A DNA stretch of 64,000 nt from Clostridia bacterium (GCA_017409475.1 JAFQSP010000003.1:335253-399252); one strand, 5' to 3'. Counted from the first letter of the stretch, positions 45,327 to 55,373 are shown. Made by a program: numbers and translations. The notes: a model not told the origin generated them from the letters alone.

Positions 45327-46285
45327 CTGTTTTTTAGCAAATATTCTACATATTCTTCAAGGCACATGTTGAGCTGGTTCATTTTCTTTGCATGTTCCTT
45401 GCCTACATAGCGATAATGCCACGGTTCATAAATGATTCCGGTATAGTTCCCCTTCTCCTTTTTATAACGCATTACAAATCCGTATTCCTCAGCATGCTCC
45501 CTTAGCCAAACAAGTTCGGGTCTATTCTCATATTTTTCTTCAAGATAATTGAAATCAATCGCTAAGCCAAGGTTATGGTCGCTTGTACCCGGAATTGCTA
45601 TGATTGTACTTGCCTTATTTTCGGCATCCTTTCTTGAATATCCTTTATTAATGTAGTAATTCACCTTATTGTTATAATTGTTAGTCTGTCTTTCATACGA
45701 ACGATAGGCCGAAACCACAATAAGTTTAACTCCGTCTTCTGCGGCAGCATCCATCATAGCTATAAGGTCATCATATACTCGCTCATCAATTTTATAGTTG
45801 TCATTGTTTCTGCAATATTTAGAACCAATATATTTTGTCGGAGGGGTGTAATCGTCAATTTTATTAAGACGGTTAGCTAATCTAAGTCTCCAATCACCTG
45901 TCTGACCGACAAAATTATAAACCGAATAATTTTCGATAACCTTAATAAATTTAGAGTCTGAAGATGAGTTTGATGAAACTTCAGATTTGCTTTCGGCTTT
46001 ACTCGCAGTTGTCGACGATGTTGATGCTTCACTTTCGAGTGCTGATGTTTCGCTAACACTTGATGATACATCGGCAACAGAAGAATTTTCAATCACAGGT
46101 TCTGACGAACTGTCAGCAAGAAGGGTCTGTGATTCCTTATATTCATTTCGTGTAACAATTATAGCGCATGTTAAAAGAATTATCATAATAACAAGAGCGA
46201 TACAAGTAACTACAAAATACGGTTTTTTATTAACAGAGTATTGCTGGTTATATCTACGGTCAATCTGATGATTATATCTTGACAT
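45323..46285 (-). CDS. vanY: D-alanyl-D-alanine carboxypeptidase, VanY/M15 family
   Basis: This 320-aa membrane-anchored zinc peptidase has an N-terminal tail, a membrane helix at about 25-45 and a Ser-rich low-complexity linker (about 60-115). The M15 domain follows: VVSAYRSYERQTNNYNNKV, then the metal-binding SDHNLGLAIDF (His, Asp) and EPWHYRYVGKEHA (His). It would cleave the terminal D-Ala of stem peptides outside the cell. This is a housekeeping member: no van regulator or ligase genes are near. It shares direction with ysxC, and its stop is inside the infC promoter. Confidence 0.9.
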   Translation of the reverse strand: MSRYNHQIDRRYNQQYSVNKKPYFVVTCIALVIMIILLTCAIIVTRNEYKESQTLLADSSSEPVIENSSVADVSSSVSETSALESEASTSSTTASKAESKSEVSSNSSSDSKFIKVIENYSVYNFVGQTGDWRLRLANRLNKIDDYTPPTKYIGSKYCRNNDNYKIDERVYDDLIAMMDAAAEDGVKLIVVSAYRSYERQTNNYNNKVNYYINKGYSRKDAENKASTIIAIPGTSDHNLGLAIDFNYLEEKYENRPELVWLREHAEEYGFVMRYKKEKGNYTGIIYEPWHYRYVGKEHAKKMNQLNMCLEEYVEYLLKNS

Positions 46286-46867
46286 TTAAATTACCCCTTC
46301 AATAACTTTTTTCATCTCGTCTACGCCCATACCGTTTATGGCCGAAAAAGGAATCATCGGAACATTTACGCCCATTTCGGAAAGAATTGCATTTATACTT
46401 TCTTTTTGCTTAGCAAATTCGGTTTTATTCAGCTTATCCGCCTTTGTCAAAGCAATAGCAAAATTGAAACCGTTTTCTTTCAAAAACGAAATCATCCCAA
46501 TATCGTCGTTTGACGGCTTATGTCTCATATCGACAAGCTGAACGACAAGCCTTATATCACGCGAACTGTTAAAATAACTCTCCATCAAATCGGCAAAGCG
46601 CATTTTTTCTTTATCAGGAAGCTTTGCATATCCGTATCCGGGAAGGTCAACAAACCGCACATCTTCAACTCTGAAAAAGTTAACGGTAATTGTCTTTCCC
46701 GGTACAGAGCTTACTCTTACGAGTGATTTTCTGTTGAATATTTTATTCATAAGCGATGATTTGCCAACGTTCGACCGTCCCGAAAAGGTTATTTCGGGTA
46801 AATCGGATTTCGGCAATTGCTTTGAAGTTCCGTATGATGCCTCGTAAAACACCTTGTTATAGTTCAT
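46286..46867 (-). CDS. ysxC: Ribosome biogenesis GTPase YsxC (EngB)
   Basis: YsxC (EngB) is an essential 50S-assembly GTPase. The 193-aa protein has G1 SGRSNVGKSSLMNKIF, G3 DLPGYGYAKLP, G4 TKADKL and a C-terminal SAINGMGVDE (G5). The ATG at 46867 overlaps the lon stop by 4 bp (ATGA) and has GGGAG five bases upstream; a start four codons earlier falls inside lon. lon-ysxC is a standard Firmicutes pair. Confidence 0.96.
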   Translation of the reverse strand: MNYNKVFYEASYGTSKQLPKSDLPEITFSGRSNVGKSSLMNKIFNRKSLVRVSSVPGKTITVNFFRVEDVRFVDLPGYGYAKLPDKEKMRFADLMESYFNSSRDIRLVVQLVDMRHKPSNDDIGMISFLKENGFNFAIALTKADKLNKTEFAKQKESINAILSEMGVNVPMIPFSAINGMGVDEMKKVIEGVI

Positions 46868-49272
46868 TTTGACTCCCATACATTTTTATTATTTGTAATA
46901 GATTTAGTGGATTTTTTCGTAACAGACGGTTGTTTTGATTTTGTGCCCGATTTATTAGCAACGAGCGCAGTGTCGAGCACCTGTTTCATATCGTTTACGA
47001 TAACAAACTCGATATTTTCCTTTACCCTCTCGTCAACTTCGGATAAATCCGCCTTGTTTCCTTCGGGGACGATTACCATTTTAGTACCGGCTCTATATGC
47101 CGCCATGGTCTTTTCCTTTAATCCGCCAATTGGCAGCACCTTTCCGAGAAGTGAAATTTCGCCGGTCATAGCTACATCGTGACGAATTGCTATTCCCGAA
47201 AGAGCCGAAACAAGAGCTACCGCCATTGTGATACCTGCTGAAGGGCCATCCTTTGGTACAGCAGCCTCGGTTGCGTGAAGGTGAATATCCTTGTTTTTAT
47301 AGAATTTGGTATCAATTCCGTAAACGTTTGCTATACTGCGAACATAGCTCACAGCGGTCTGTGCCGATTCCTTCATAACGTCGCCAAGTGAACCTGTGAG
47401 TACGATTTTTCCTGTTCCGTCAAGCGCAGACGCTTCGAGCTTCATAAGCTCACCGCCAACCGATGTCCAGGCAAGCCCGTTAACCGTTCCAACCTCGTCA
47501 AAGCATTCATAAACCGATTCGGGACGGTACTTTCTTACTCCAAGCTGACGCGAAACATTATCGGCATAAATCTTTACGCCTTCAGTTTTTCCATCAGCAA
47601 TGTCAACCGCAGCCATTCGGCAAAGAGCAGCTATATTCTGTTCAAGCTTTCTGACCCCTGCTTCACGAGTGTAGTAATCAATAACCTCATAGAGTGCATC
47701 ATTCGTAATTTTGCAATTTTTAGAATCAAGTCCGTGCTTTTTTATTTCCTTTGGAACAAGATATTTTTTAGCAATGCGGAACTTGTCCTCACGGGTATAG
47801 CTGGGCAATTCGATAATTTCCATTCTATCGCGAAGTGGTCCTGAAATAGCACCTTCATCGTTAGCGGTGGTAATGAAAATCGCCTTGCTCAAATCATACG
47901 GCATATCGATAAAATGGTCTCTGAAAGAAACATTCTGTTCAGGGTCGAGCGCTTCAAGCAACGCGGCTGAGCAATCGCCCTTGTGGTCGCTGCCGATTTT
48001 ATCAATTTCATCAAGAAGGATAAGCGGATTTGAAACGCCTGTTTCTAAAAACGCGTTTATAATTCGACCGGGCATCGAGCCGATATATGTACGGCGATGT
48101 CCTCTTATTTCCGATTCATCCTTAACTCCGCCGAGCGAAATTCGAGCAAATTTTCGACCCATGCATTTTGCAATCGACCTTGCAACCGACGTTTTACCAA
48201 CACCGGGTGCACCGACAAGACATATTATCTGACCATTAATTTCGGGGGCAAGCTTCTTTACAGCCAAAAGCTCGATAATACGCTTTTTAACATCGGTCAT
48301 GCCGTAATGGTCACGTTCAAGAATTTTCCTCGACTTATCGATATTAATATTATCCTTTGAATACACTCCCCAAGGAAGCTCGAGGCAGGTATCAAGATAG
48401 CCTCTGACAACGGTTTCCTCATGTGAACCGTGAGGCATTCTTTCAATTTTTGCAACCTCTTTTTCAAGCTTTTTCTTTACGCTTTCGGTTGCATTTAAAG
48501 CGGCTATTTTTTTACGGTATTCGGCAAGCTCATCGTCAACATCGGGTGTGTTTCCAAGTTCTTCGTTGAGTACCTTTAACTGCTCTCGCATATAGTACTC
48601 ACGCTGGTTATCGTCAATATTTCTCTGAACAATACCGTTAATTTCATTTTCGTAACGTAAAATATCCGACTCTTTGCGTAAAATTACAATCAAGTCCTGC
48701 AAGCGAATAGCCGGGCTTAAATTATTAAGCACCGTCTGCTTGTCCTGATACTGAAGAGGCAAATTAGATGCAATATAATCGGCAAGATGTCCCATATCAT
48801 TATCGAGCAAAACTCGACCAAGAACATCGGGCGGAATTCGCGGCGATAACGAAACATACTCCTCAAATGCCTCACGTGCATTTCTGAGAAGCGCCTCTTT
48901 TTTTAGCTCAGATGCTTTTGAATATTTTTCGATACATTCATTTATCGTGACGTGAAAACAGGGCACACTATCAAGCACGCAGTCAACAGTTGCACGGCAA
49001 ACACCCTCGACCATAACGCGAATTGTATCATTTGATGTTTTTAGAATCTGTTTTATTACGGCAACGCAACCGATTTTATAAACCTCGTTAACTTTCGGGT
49101 CTTCGACTGAAATATCTTTTTGCGTTGCTAAAAATATTGTTTGATTTGAATCCATCGCTTTATTGATAGCGGCAATTGATTTTTTTCTTCCGACGTCAAA
49201 ATGAAGCAACATGCCGGGAAAAACAACCATTCCGCGTAAAATAAGCATTGGCATTGAATTAAAATTAGTCAT
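46864..49272 (-). CDS. lon: ATP-dependent protease Lon
   Basis: Lon degrades misfolded and regulatory proteins in the cytoplasm. The 802-aa protein has an N-terminal substrate domain (LRGMVVFPGMLLHFDVGRKK), an AAA+ module (CLVGAPGVGKTSVARSIA, LILLDEIDKIG, LEALDPEQN) and a C-terminal Ser-Lys protease domain with the catalytic Ser in PKDGPSAGITMAVAL. A short Lys/Ser-rich tail ends it. A promoter with 17-bp spacing lies upstream (49302-49330). Confidence 0.98.
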   Translation of the reverse strand: MTNFNSMPMLILRGMVVFPGMLLHFDVGRKKSIAAINKAMDSNQTIFLATQKDISVEDPKVNEVYKIGCVAVIKQILKTSNDTIRVMVEGVCRATVDCVLDSVPCFHVTINECIEKYSKASELKKEALLRNAREAFEEYVSLSPRIPPDVLGRVLLDNDMGHLADYIASNLPLQYQDKQTVLNNLSPAIRLQDLIVILRKESDILRYENEINGIVQRNIDDNQREYYMREQLKVLNEELGNTPDVDDELAEYRKKIAALNATESVKKKLEKEVAKIERMPHGSHEETVVRGYLDTCLELPWGVYSKDNINIDKSRKILERDHYGMTDVKKRIIELLAVKKLAPEINGQIICLVGAPGVGKTSVARSIAKCMGRKFARISLGGVKDESEIRGHRRTYIGSMPGRIINAFLETGVSNPLILLDEIDKIGSDHKGDCSAALLEALDPEQNVSFRDHFIDMPYDLSKAIFITTANDEGAISGPLRDRMEIIELPSYTREDKFRIAKKYLVPKEIKKHGLDSKNCKITNDALYEVIDYYTREAGVRKLEQNIAALCRMAAVDIADGKTEGVKIYADNVSRQLGVRKYRPESVYECFDEVGTVNGLAWTSVGGELMKLEASALDGTGKIVLTGSLGDVMKESAQTAVSYVRSIANVYGIDTKFYKNKDIHLHATEAAVPKDGPSAGITMAVALVSALSGIAIRHDVAMTGEISLLGKVLPIGGLKEKTMAAYRAGTKMVIVPEGNKADLSEVDERVKENIEFVIVNDMKQVLDTALVANKSGTKSKQPSVTKKSTKSITNNKNVWESK

Positions 49273-49301
49273 TAGATAGTCCTCTCTGGTTAATTAAGGA
49301 C

Positions 49302-49330
49302 ATTATAATACATAAATCCTATTATTTCAA
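49302..49330 (-). promoter_or_regulatory. Sigma-A promoter of lon-ysxC
   Basis: TTGAAA (49325-49330), a 17-nt spacer and TATAAT (49302-49307) on the minus strand, 30 bp upstream of the lon start. No clear CIRCE repeat is seen beside it. Confidence 0.82.
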
Positions 49331-49343
49331 CAAATTATACATG

Positions 49344-49349
49344 TATAAT
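49344..49349 (+). promoter_or_regulatory. Possible -10 box for eno
   Basis: A TATAAT on the plus strand lies about 40 bp before the eno start, inside the palindromic-looking run ATTATACATGTATAAT. No good -35 box sits 17 bp upstream (ATTATT). Listed as a candidate only. Confidence 0.35.
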
Positions 49350-49389
49350 TTTATATTTTATTACAAACAATACCAACGAGGTGGATATA

Positions 49390-50655
49390 ATGAACACAAA
49401 AATTAAAACTGTAAAGGCTCGTCAGATATTTGATTCCCGCTCGAATCCGACCGTTGAAGCCGAAGTTATCCTCGAAAACGGGATTTCTGCGCTTGGTGCA
49501 GTTCCGTCAGGGGCATCTACCGGAAGCCACGAAGCTGTAGAATTAAGGGATGGCGGCAATGATTACAACGGAAAAGGTATATTAAAAGCGGTAGAAAACG
49601 TAAATTCAACGATTAACGGTATTTTATGCGGTAAAAGCACTGAAAACATCGATGAAATTGATAGGCTTATGATTGAATCAGACGGAACAAAAAACAAATC
49701 AAATTTAGGCGCAAATGCAACCCTTGCCGTCTCAATCGCTTGTGCAAAAGCAGCTGCAAAGGCAAATAATGAGCCGCTTTATAAATTTATCGGTAAAGAA
49801 GATGCAATCACTTTACCCATCCCTATGATGAACATCCTCAACGGTGGCGCTCACGCTGATAATAACATTGATATTCAGGAATTTATGATAATGCCTTTTG
49901 GCGCAAATTCATTCAAAGAAGCAATGAAAATGGGCACCGAAATTTATGCCTCGCTTAAAAAGATACTGCAAAAAAAAGGCCTTTCTACCGCAGTTGGCGA
50001 TGAAGGTGGATTTGCGCCGAATTTAAGCTCAGATGAGCAAGCACTCGACCTACTCATTGAAGCAATAATTTCGGCAGGTTATAAGCCGAACGACGACATA
50101 AAAATCGCACTTGACGCCGCCACAAGTGAATGGTATAAAGACGGCTCATATGTTCAGCCAAAAAGCAATATAAAAATGACGTCGGATGAGTTGATTACCT
50201 ACTTTGAAAAGCTTGTAGATAAATACCCTATCTTCTCGATTGAGGACCCCCTTGCCGAAGATGATTTTGAGGGGTTCAAAAAGATAACCGAAAGGCTTGG
50301 AAATAGGGTTCAAATCGTTGGCGATGACCTCTTTGTTACAAACAGCGAAAGACTTAAAAAAGGCATTGAAACAAAGGCGGCAAATGCTATATTAATCAAG
50401 CCTAATCAAATTGGAACAATTAGCGAAACTATAAGCACCGTTAAACTTGCTCAAAGTAACAATTATAATACAATCATGTCACACAGAAGCGGTGAAACCG
50501 AAGACAGTACAATTGCCGACCTTGCAGTTGCGCTAAACTGCGGTCAAATAAAAACAGGTGCACCCGCAAGAAGTGACCGAGTTGCAAAATATAATCAGCT
50601 TTTAAGAATCGAAGAACAGCTCGGCAATAATGCAGTTTATGGCATAAAAAAATGA
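49390..50655 (+). CDS. eno: Enolase
   Basis: Enolase converts 2-phosphoglycerate to phosphoenolpyruvate in glycolysis. The 421-aa protein has [62 protein letters not shown], the Mg-binding ALDAATSEW and [19 protein letters not shown] and IKPNQIGT, and [20 protein letters not shown]. Start ATG 49390 follows GAGGTGG; the in-frame GTG at 49381 is part of that site. It diverges from lon and ends at its own terminator. Confidence 0.98.
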   Translation: MNTKIKTVKARQIFDSRSNPTVEAEVILENGISALGAVPSGASTGSHEAVELRDGGNDYNGKGILKAVENVNSTINGILCGKSTENIDEIDRLMIESDGTKNKSNLGANATLAVSIACAKAAAKANNEPLYKFIGKEDAITLPIPMMNILNGGAHADNNIDIQEFMIMPFGANSFKEAMKMGTEIYASLKKILQKKGLSTAVGDEGGFAPNLSSDEQALDLLIEAIISAGYKPNDDIKIALDAATSEWYKDGSYVQPKSNIKMTSDELITYFEKLVDKYPIFSIEDPLAEDDFEGFKKITERLGNRVQIVGDDLFVTNSERLKKGIETKAANAILIKPNQIGTISETISTVKLAQSNNYNTIMSHRSGETEDSTIADLAVALNCGQIKTGAPARSDRVAKYNQLLRIEEQLGNNAVYGIKK

Positions 50656-50657
50656 TG

Positions 50658-50698
50658 AAAAGCGGTTAGTGATTATAATATCACCAACCGCTTTTTTT
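50658..50698. terminator. Bidirectional terminator between eno and the transglutaminase-like gene
   Basis: AAAAGCGGTTAGTGAT pairs with ATCACCAACCGCTTTT (one mismatch), then seven T. It sits between convergent eno and the gene ending at 50701, with A and T runs both sides. Confidence 0.9.
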
Positions 50699-50700
50699 AA

Positions 50701-53040
50701 TTAAATAATGTGTAAAATATAACGACAAAGATTAAAATACCACTTTTTATGTCGTGAAGAAATATGCTTATCAAGAGCCTTGTATGCCGCTTCAGCATAA
50801 GCTCTGTCCTCACGGGTGATAACCGCCTTTTTGGAATAAAGGAGCTTATTAAAGCTGTCGGCTGATAGTGGCAATATGTCATCTCCGTATTCGTCACCCA
50901 ATCTTTTCAGGAAGGTATACGGCGTTTCGTCAGCTTTAATTTTTTGTCCGTCAAACCTTGAAATTCGTCGTATTTCATACCAAACAGTGTATACGAATTG
51001 ACCGTTTTCGTATCGGTAAAGGCGCTTCATTTGACGTTTTCTGCGCCTTACAAGTGAATATCCGATGAAATACACAAATGCCGCTGAGCAAACAACAACA
51101 ATCACAGCTAAAATATTTTTCTGTGTAGCTATTTTCTTTTCTTCCTCGGGCGAAACAACCTTGTTATCGGTTATCATCTGCTCGGATTCTTGCTCTTCTT
51201 TTTCGTCGTTTTCTTCTTCGAGTTCGGGCTCCGGTACTTGTTCGCCTTCCTCGTTAAAGATGGTTTTATCATCTCTATAATCATTCATGCTAATATCATA
51301 GAATTTTTCAGCAAAATAGGGTGACGGCTCGAATGTTACCCAGCCATATCCATCAAAATAAACCTCAACCCATGCATGAGCATTGTTATTTCCGATTACC
51401 TTATCCTTGCCTGCTTTACTGAGAGGCGCAAAGCCCTTTACATAACGGGACGGAATTCCAACCTCACGGCACATTACGGCAAGCGCCGCTGCAAAATAGG
51501 TTGAATATCCCTTTTTCTCAGTGAAAAGGAAATAATCAACAAAGTCGCTTCCGGCAGGAATAGACTCGGTCTGATATACATACTCAAAACCATACAAATA
51601 GCTCATAAGAGCATTTACCTTTTCGATTCGTGTTTCTGCGCCTACTTTTTCAATTATGCTTTCTGAAAGTTCCTTTACTCTTACGGGAACAGTTGAAGGC
51701 AGGCTAAGATATGTGTTATAAATATTTCGCTCAAATTGTTCAAAATTAGCTTGATTTATTAAAGTTTTATCAGGATTCTCGCCTGTATAAGCATCACTTG
51801 CGAGATATTTTAGTTCGTCATTTATATTGAAATAAATACTGTCAAAAGAATAGTCAAAATTTTTCTTCATATACTGGTTGGTATATAAATTATCGCAACC
51901 ATCGTACCAAAGGGTTCGTTTATGCGGATTTTCAATATATGTAAGTCCGTTGGTTGTAAAAATTGTTCTAAAATCCATTTTCCCCTGATATGTAAGGGTA
52001 ATCGGATTCTTTGAATATGAAAGCCCAGCCTTATCAAATGCGGCTGTTTTGAGCATAGTATTCATCGGAATATTGGACACATCGTAGGCATCCTCACCCT
52101 TTTCGTGATAACGCTTTTTACCGACAACATAGCTGGTTGAAAGCTCAAATGCACGTCCATTATAACTATTACTGTAATTGGCAACAATATATACCGGTTT
52201 TTTCGAGGTTATTGTAAGTGCCTTATCGAAGTTAAGAGCGCCTCTTGAACCGCCTAAATTAGCGTCATCATATCCAACGCCCGACCAAGCTATATAATAT
52301 GAGCCAATACCGTTTTCGAAGAAGATATCGTTCGAATAGCGTTCAAGCGAAAACTTTTTACTAAATGAATTTTCTTCAAACGGTGCAATCACAGAAGCAA
52401 GTGCGATAAGTATGCACATAACCCCGGCTATTGCAAAAACGGCAAACCGCTTATATCCAAAGCTTGTGCCCGACTTATTCTCAAAATATTCAAACACCTT
52501 ATACAAAGCGAGTACAACTAAAATATAAACAAGTATCGCAAATGCGCCCATTGACGCTCTGTTTTTTGTGGATGCGAACTGAAATGCATAAAAAACAAAG
52601 GTCGAAACTGAAAGCGCGACAAGATTTATTTTATCGGCAATGAAATAAACCGCTAAAAATGATATTAAGGTAATTACACCAAATACAAAGCCAAACTGTT
52701 GTCCCTCGGTTAATTTTTCTGTACTGAGAGCGCGGTCAATCAGCATCTGAAAAAGGTCACCGAATGAGGGCAAAACGCCGATTATAACCAATATTAAAAA
52801 GGTGGCAGCCGAAAGCGCCATTATCGAAAAAATACATATACTGAAAATCCTAAACGATTTTTTAAAATAGCTGAAAATATAAAAAATTATAGTAGTAATA
52901 AACGTAGAAAAAACTATAGCCGCCGTTGTAATGCTTACATCAAGCGAATTCGAGACAGCTGTCATAAATATGCAGGCAAAAAGCTCGCAAAATAAAAGTT
53001 TAATCGCTATTTTAATAAGTTTATCCTGTTTCTTTGTCAT
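50701..53040 (-). CDS. Transglutaminase-like membrane protein (TgpA/YebA type) with Ser at the expected Cys
   Basis: This 779-aa protein has about seven N-terminal membrane helices, an extracytoplasmic transglutaminase-like domain at about 450-590, an acidic linker (about 600-640), one more membrane helix (about 645-670) and a cytoplasmic C-terminal region like DUF4129. In the core, GYSTYFAAALAVMC and GIPSRYVKGF match the family, but the nucleophile position after GY is Ser513 instead of Cys. His555 (NNAHAWVEVYF) and Glu571 (TFEPSP) are at the other active-site positions. It is last in a MoxR-DUF58-TgpA operon, a widespread triad of unknown substrate. Confidence 0.85.
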   Translation of the reverse strand: MTKKQDKLIKIAIKLLFCELFACIFMTAVSNSLDVSITTAAIVFSTFITTIIFYIFSYFKKSFRIFSICIFSIMALSAATFLILVIIGVLPSFGDLFQMLIDRALSTEKLTEGQQFGFVFGVITLISFLAVYFIADKINLVALSVSTFVFYAFQFASTKNRASMGAFAILVYILVVLALYKVFEYFENKSGTSFGYKRFAVFAIAGVMCILIALASVIAPFEENSFSKKFSLERYSNDIFFENGIGSYYIAWSGVGYDDANLGGSRGALNFDKALTITSKKPVYIVANYSNSYNGRAFELSTSYVVGKKRYHEKGEDAYDVSNIPMNTMLKTAAFDKAGLSYSKNPITLTYQGKMDFRTIFTTNGLTYIENPHKRTLWYDGCDNLYTNQYMKKNFDYSFDSIYFNINDELKYLASDAYTGENPDKTLINQANFEQFERNIYNTYLSLPSTVPVRVKELSESIIEKVGAETRIEKVNALMSYLYGFEYVYQTESIPAGSDFVDYFLFTEKKGYSTYFAAALAVMCREVGIPSRYVKGFAPLSKAGKDKVIGNNNAHAWVEVYFDGYGWVTFEPSPYFAEKFYDISMNDYRDDKTIFNEEGEQVPEPELEEENDEKEEQESEQMITDNKVVSPEEEKKIATQKNILAVIVVVCSAAFVYFIGYSLVRRRKRQMKRLYRYENGQFVYTVWYEIRRISRFDGQKIKADETPYTFLKRLGDEYGDDILPLSADSFNKLLYSKKAVITREDRAYAEAAYKALDKHISSRHKKWYFNLCRYILHII

Positions 53041-53075
53041 AACTGTCTCACCTCCGTTTTTTTGTTATTGATTAA

Positions 53076-54266
53076 TTAAAATGAAATTGGTTCCATTCCA
53101 GTCGATGTAACCGAAGCTACCTTTGCACCGTCACGACGTATTCCTTCAATCTCGTCGCTACGTTTAATCCTATCCTCTTCATCCTGGGTAACACAAACAT
53201 AGGATGTTTTATAACCGGTACTGATTGAATTACGAAGAATTTTCCGAATATCCTCGTCGCTTCTATCGGTAATAACAACGATATTGGCTCCTCCAACATG
53301 CTCGGTAATAATTCTGTCAACAAGATTGACCATATCGGTTTCGCCATCGAATTTAACGCAAGCCATGAGGTTGTAAAACCCTGTATAATCCTGAATTTCG
53401 TCAACGTGACGGTCACAAAAACCGCCCTTATCATAATATACAACCCTCGCAGTAAGATTCTCGGCAAGGGCACTTGCAACAAGCGAAATTGCACATTCGA
53501 GCATCTTATCCTCGTTATCGATTACAAGATAGCGCTCCTTATCCTCCTTATGCATAAGATCGAGCGCAACTATAATTCCGACCTCTTTTAGAGGCTCGTA
53601 ATTTTTAACCGTAAGTTCGTTCATCTTGGCCGTTATTTTCCAATGAATTGTTTTCGGGTTATCGCTAAATTGATATGGACGAACATGAGAAACAAGCATA
53701 TCGTCCTTTTTGATGGCGTTAAGCGCAAGTGACGTTTGATTTATGAGTCGGCTATCAACGCCCATTCCAGTAACAGAATATACACGAGGATAAACGGTAA
53801 TTTTACAAGGTTTTATGCGCTTTTTAAGGCAAATGAGCCCCAGCATATCGTACATTCTGATTGTATCGATTCCAACATAATATACGCCACGATTAGGGCA
53901 AATTATATCGAAAGCCGTTTGACCGGGAAGTCCAAAAGAATTAACGATATATGCATCAGCAGAATTTATATTTTTAGCCTGCTCGGTAGGGCGTTTTAAA
54001 TGCAACGCAATAAAGCCGAACGAAACCGAACGGCTACATTGTGAAAAAATGCGAACTCGCACCTTTTCGTTCTTATAAAGTGTTCTTCGGCTAACAGTTT
54101 GCTGAAAATTCAGCGAGAAAAACGCAAGTAATTCCAATATAAACGAAACAATCGGAACAAATATTACTGCATACAGCATTATACCTGCAACACTGTTACC
54201 GAAAACAAGCACCGATAAAACGCTTAACAAAAGCGCTACAAAATAATAAACTCTGTTTGCGGTCAT
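53076..54266 (-). CDS. DUF58 domain protein
   Basis: This 396-aa protein has two N-terminal membrane helices (about 5-45) and a large region ending in the DUF58 domain. Key signs are HVRPYQFSDNPKTIHWKITA and LTVKNYEPLKEVGI, then a von Willebrand A-like part (IIVALDLMHKEDKE) with IVVITDRSDEDIR. It lies between moxR and the transglutaminase-like gene, the usual triad. MoxR is thought to act as a chaperone on DUF58 and neighbours; the process is not known. Confidence 0.9.
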   Translation of the reverse strand: MTANRVYYFVALLLSVLSVLVFGNSVAGIMLYAVIFVPIVSFILELLAFFSLNFQQTVSRRTLYKNEKVRVRIFSQCSRSVSFGFIALHLKRPTEQAKNINSADAYIVNSFGLPGQTAFDIICPNRGVYYVGIDTIRMYDMLGLICLKKRIKPCKITVYPRVYSVTGMGVDSRLINQTSLALNAIKKDDMLVSHVRPYQFSDNPKTIHWKITAKMNELTVKNYEPLKEVGIIVALDLMHKEDKERYLVIDNEDKMLECAISLVASALAENLTARVVYYDKGGFCDRHVDEIQDYTGFYNLMACVKFDGETDMVNLVDRIITEHVGGANIVVITDRSDEDIRKILRNSISTGYKTSYVCVTQDEEDRIKRSDEIEGIRRDGAKVASVTSTGMEPISF

Positions 54267-54284
54267 TATTGCACCTAATAAAAT

Positions 54285-55208
54285 TTATTTTCCTGACGGT
54301 ACAGGTACCGACTTTTTAATTTCGCTCAGTACGTCATCAGCAGTTGTATTCGAGAATTTTGTTTCCTGAGAAAGAATAATTCTGTGAGCTATAACGGGAA
54401 TAACCATTTTCTGAATATCATCGGGAATGACAAAATCACGCCCGTTAATATAAGCAGTTGCCTGAGCCGTTCTATAAAGGGCGAGTGAAGCACGGGGACT
54501 TGCTCCAAGGCGGACCGACGGATGATTACGAGTAGCCGAAACAATAGAAACTATGTATTTTTCAAGATTTTCGTGAACAAAAACCTTTTTAACCTCGTTT
54601 TGAATATTAATAATATCCTCGGGTGTAGCGACAGGCTGAAGTGCTTCAAACGGGTCGTCCATCTGATGCATAGAAAGAACGCTTCTCTCACTTTCGGCAT
54701 CGGGATAACCAACCGAAATCTTAATCAAAAAGCGGTCAAGCTGAGCCTCGGGAAGCGGAAATGTTCCCATAAACTCAATCGGGTTCTGGGTAGCCATAAC
54801 CATAAAGGGCTGGGGCATTTTATATGTAACGCCGTCAACCGAAATCTGCTTTTCTTCCATAGCTTCAAGCAAAGCTGCCTGTGTCTTTGGCGAAGTACGG
54901 TTGATTTCGTCGGCAAGTACAAACTGGGACATAATTGCGCCATTTTTAAATTCAAAATCGCCGGTCTTTTGATTATATACAGAAAAACCTGTTACGTCGG
55001 ACGGCAATACGTCGGCGGTGAACTGAATTCGCTTAAATGAGCCGTCAATCGACCTTGCAACTGCGGCAATAAGACGGGTTTTTCCAACACCGGGCACGTC
55101 CTCAAGAAGAATATGACCGTTTGAAATAAGAGCTGTAATTACAAGCTCAATAGCCTCTCTTTTTCCAACAATGACATTTTCAACGTTTTTTATAATCTTT
55201 TTTAACAT
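54285..55208 (-). CDS. MoxR family AAA+ ATPase
   Basis: This 307-aa MoxR-type ATPase probably remodels its DUF58 and transglutaminase-like partners. It has Walker A LLEDVPGVGKTRLIAAVA, Walker B FVLADEINRTSPKTQ with sensor LEAMEEKQISVDG, ATQNPIEFMGTFPLPEAQLDRF, and the C-terminal lid with GASPRASLAL. The ATG at 55208 has GAGAG eight bases upstream, whereas the ATG seven codons earlier has no site. A promoter lies at 55243-55271. Confidence 0.92.
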   Translation of the reverse strand: MLKKIIKNVENVIVGKREAIELVITALISNGHILLEDVPGVGKTRLIAAVARSIDGSFKRIQFTADVLPSDVTGFSVYNQKTGDFEFKNGAIMSQFVLADEINRTSPKTQAALLEAMEEKQISVDGVTYKMPQPFMVMATQNPIEFMGTFPLPEAQLDRFLIKISVGYPDAESERSVLSMHQMDDPFEALQPVATPEDIINIQNEVKKVFVHENLEKYIVSIVSATRNHPSVRLGASPRASLALYRTAQATAYINGRDFVIPDDIQKMVIPVIAHRIILSQETKFSNTTADDVLSEIKKSVPVPSGK

Positions 55209-55242
55209 AATGTTCTCTCTTTCAAACATAATATTTTATCAT

Positions 55243-55271
55243 ATTATACGCTGTAACAGTAATAATTTCAA
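55243..55271 (-). promoter_or_regulatory. Sigma-A promoter of the moxR operon
   Basis: TTGAAA (55266-55271), a 17-nt spacer and TATAAT (55243-55248) on the minus strand, 35 bp upstream of the moxR start. Confidence 0.82.
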
Positions 55272-55341
55272 CTATTCTATTTGTAATTTTTTTAAAAAAA
55301 ATACTGTTATTTTGCACATAAAATATAAACAAATTATGAAC

Positions 55342-55373
55342 AAAAAAACTGCAATTAATAATTGCAGTTTTTT
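55342..55373 (-). terminator. Terminator overlapping the ribF stop
   Basis: AAAAAACTGCAATT pairs with AATTGCAGTTTTTT. The last five codons and the TAA of ribF are inside the stem on the minus strand. It closes the long rimP-to-ribF operon. Confidence 0.88.

Noticed and set aside
45323-46285. Vancomycin-resistance locus around vanY
   Set aside because: No van ligase, vanX or two-component genes are present; the gene sits among housekeeping genes.
54522-55040. 172-codon frame on the plus strand within moxR
   Set aside because: Antisense shadow of the MoxR ATPase domain.
50701-55208. MoxR-DUF58-transglutaminase operon as a defence system
   Set aside because: This triad is widespread in genomes of many phyla in housekeeping context and no nuclease or other effector is adjacent.
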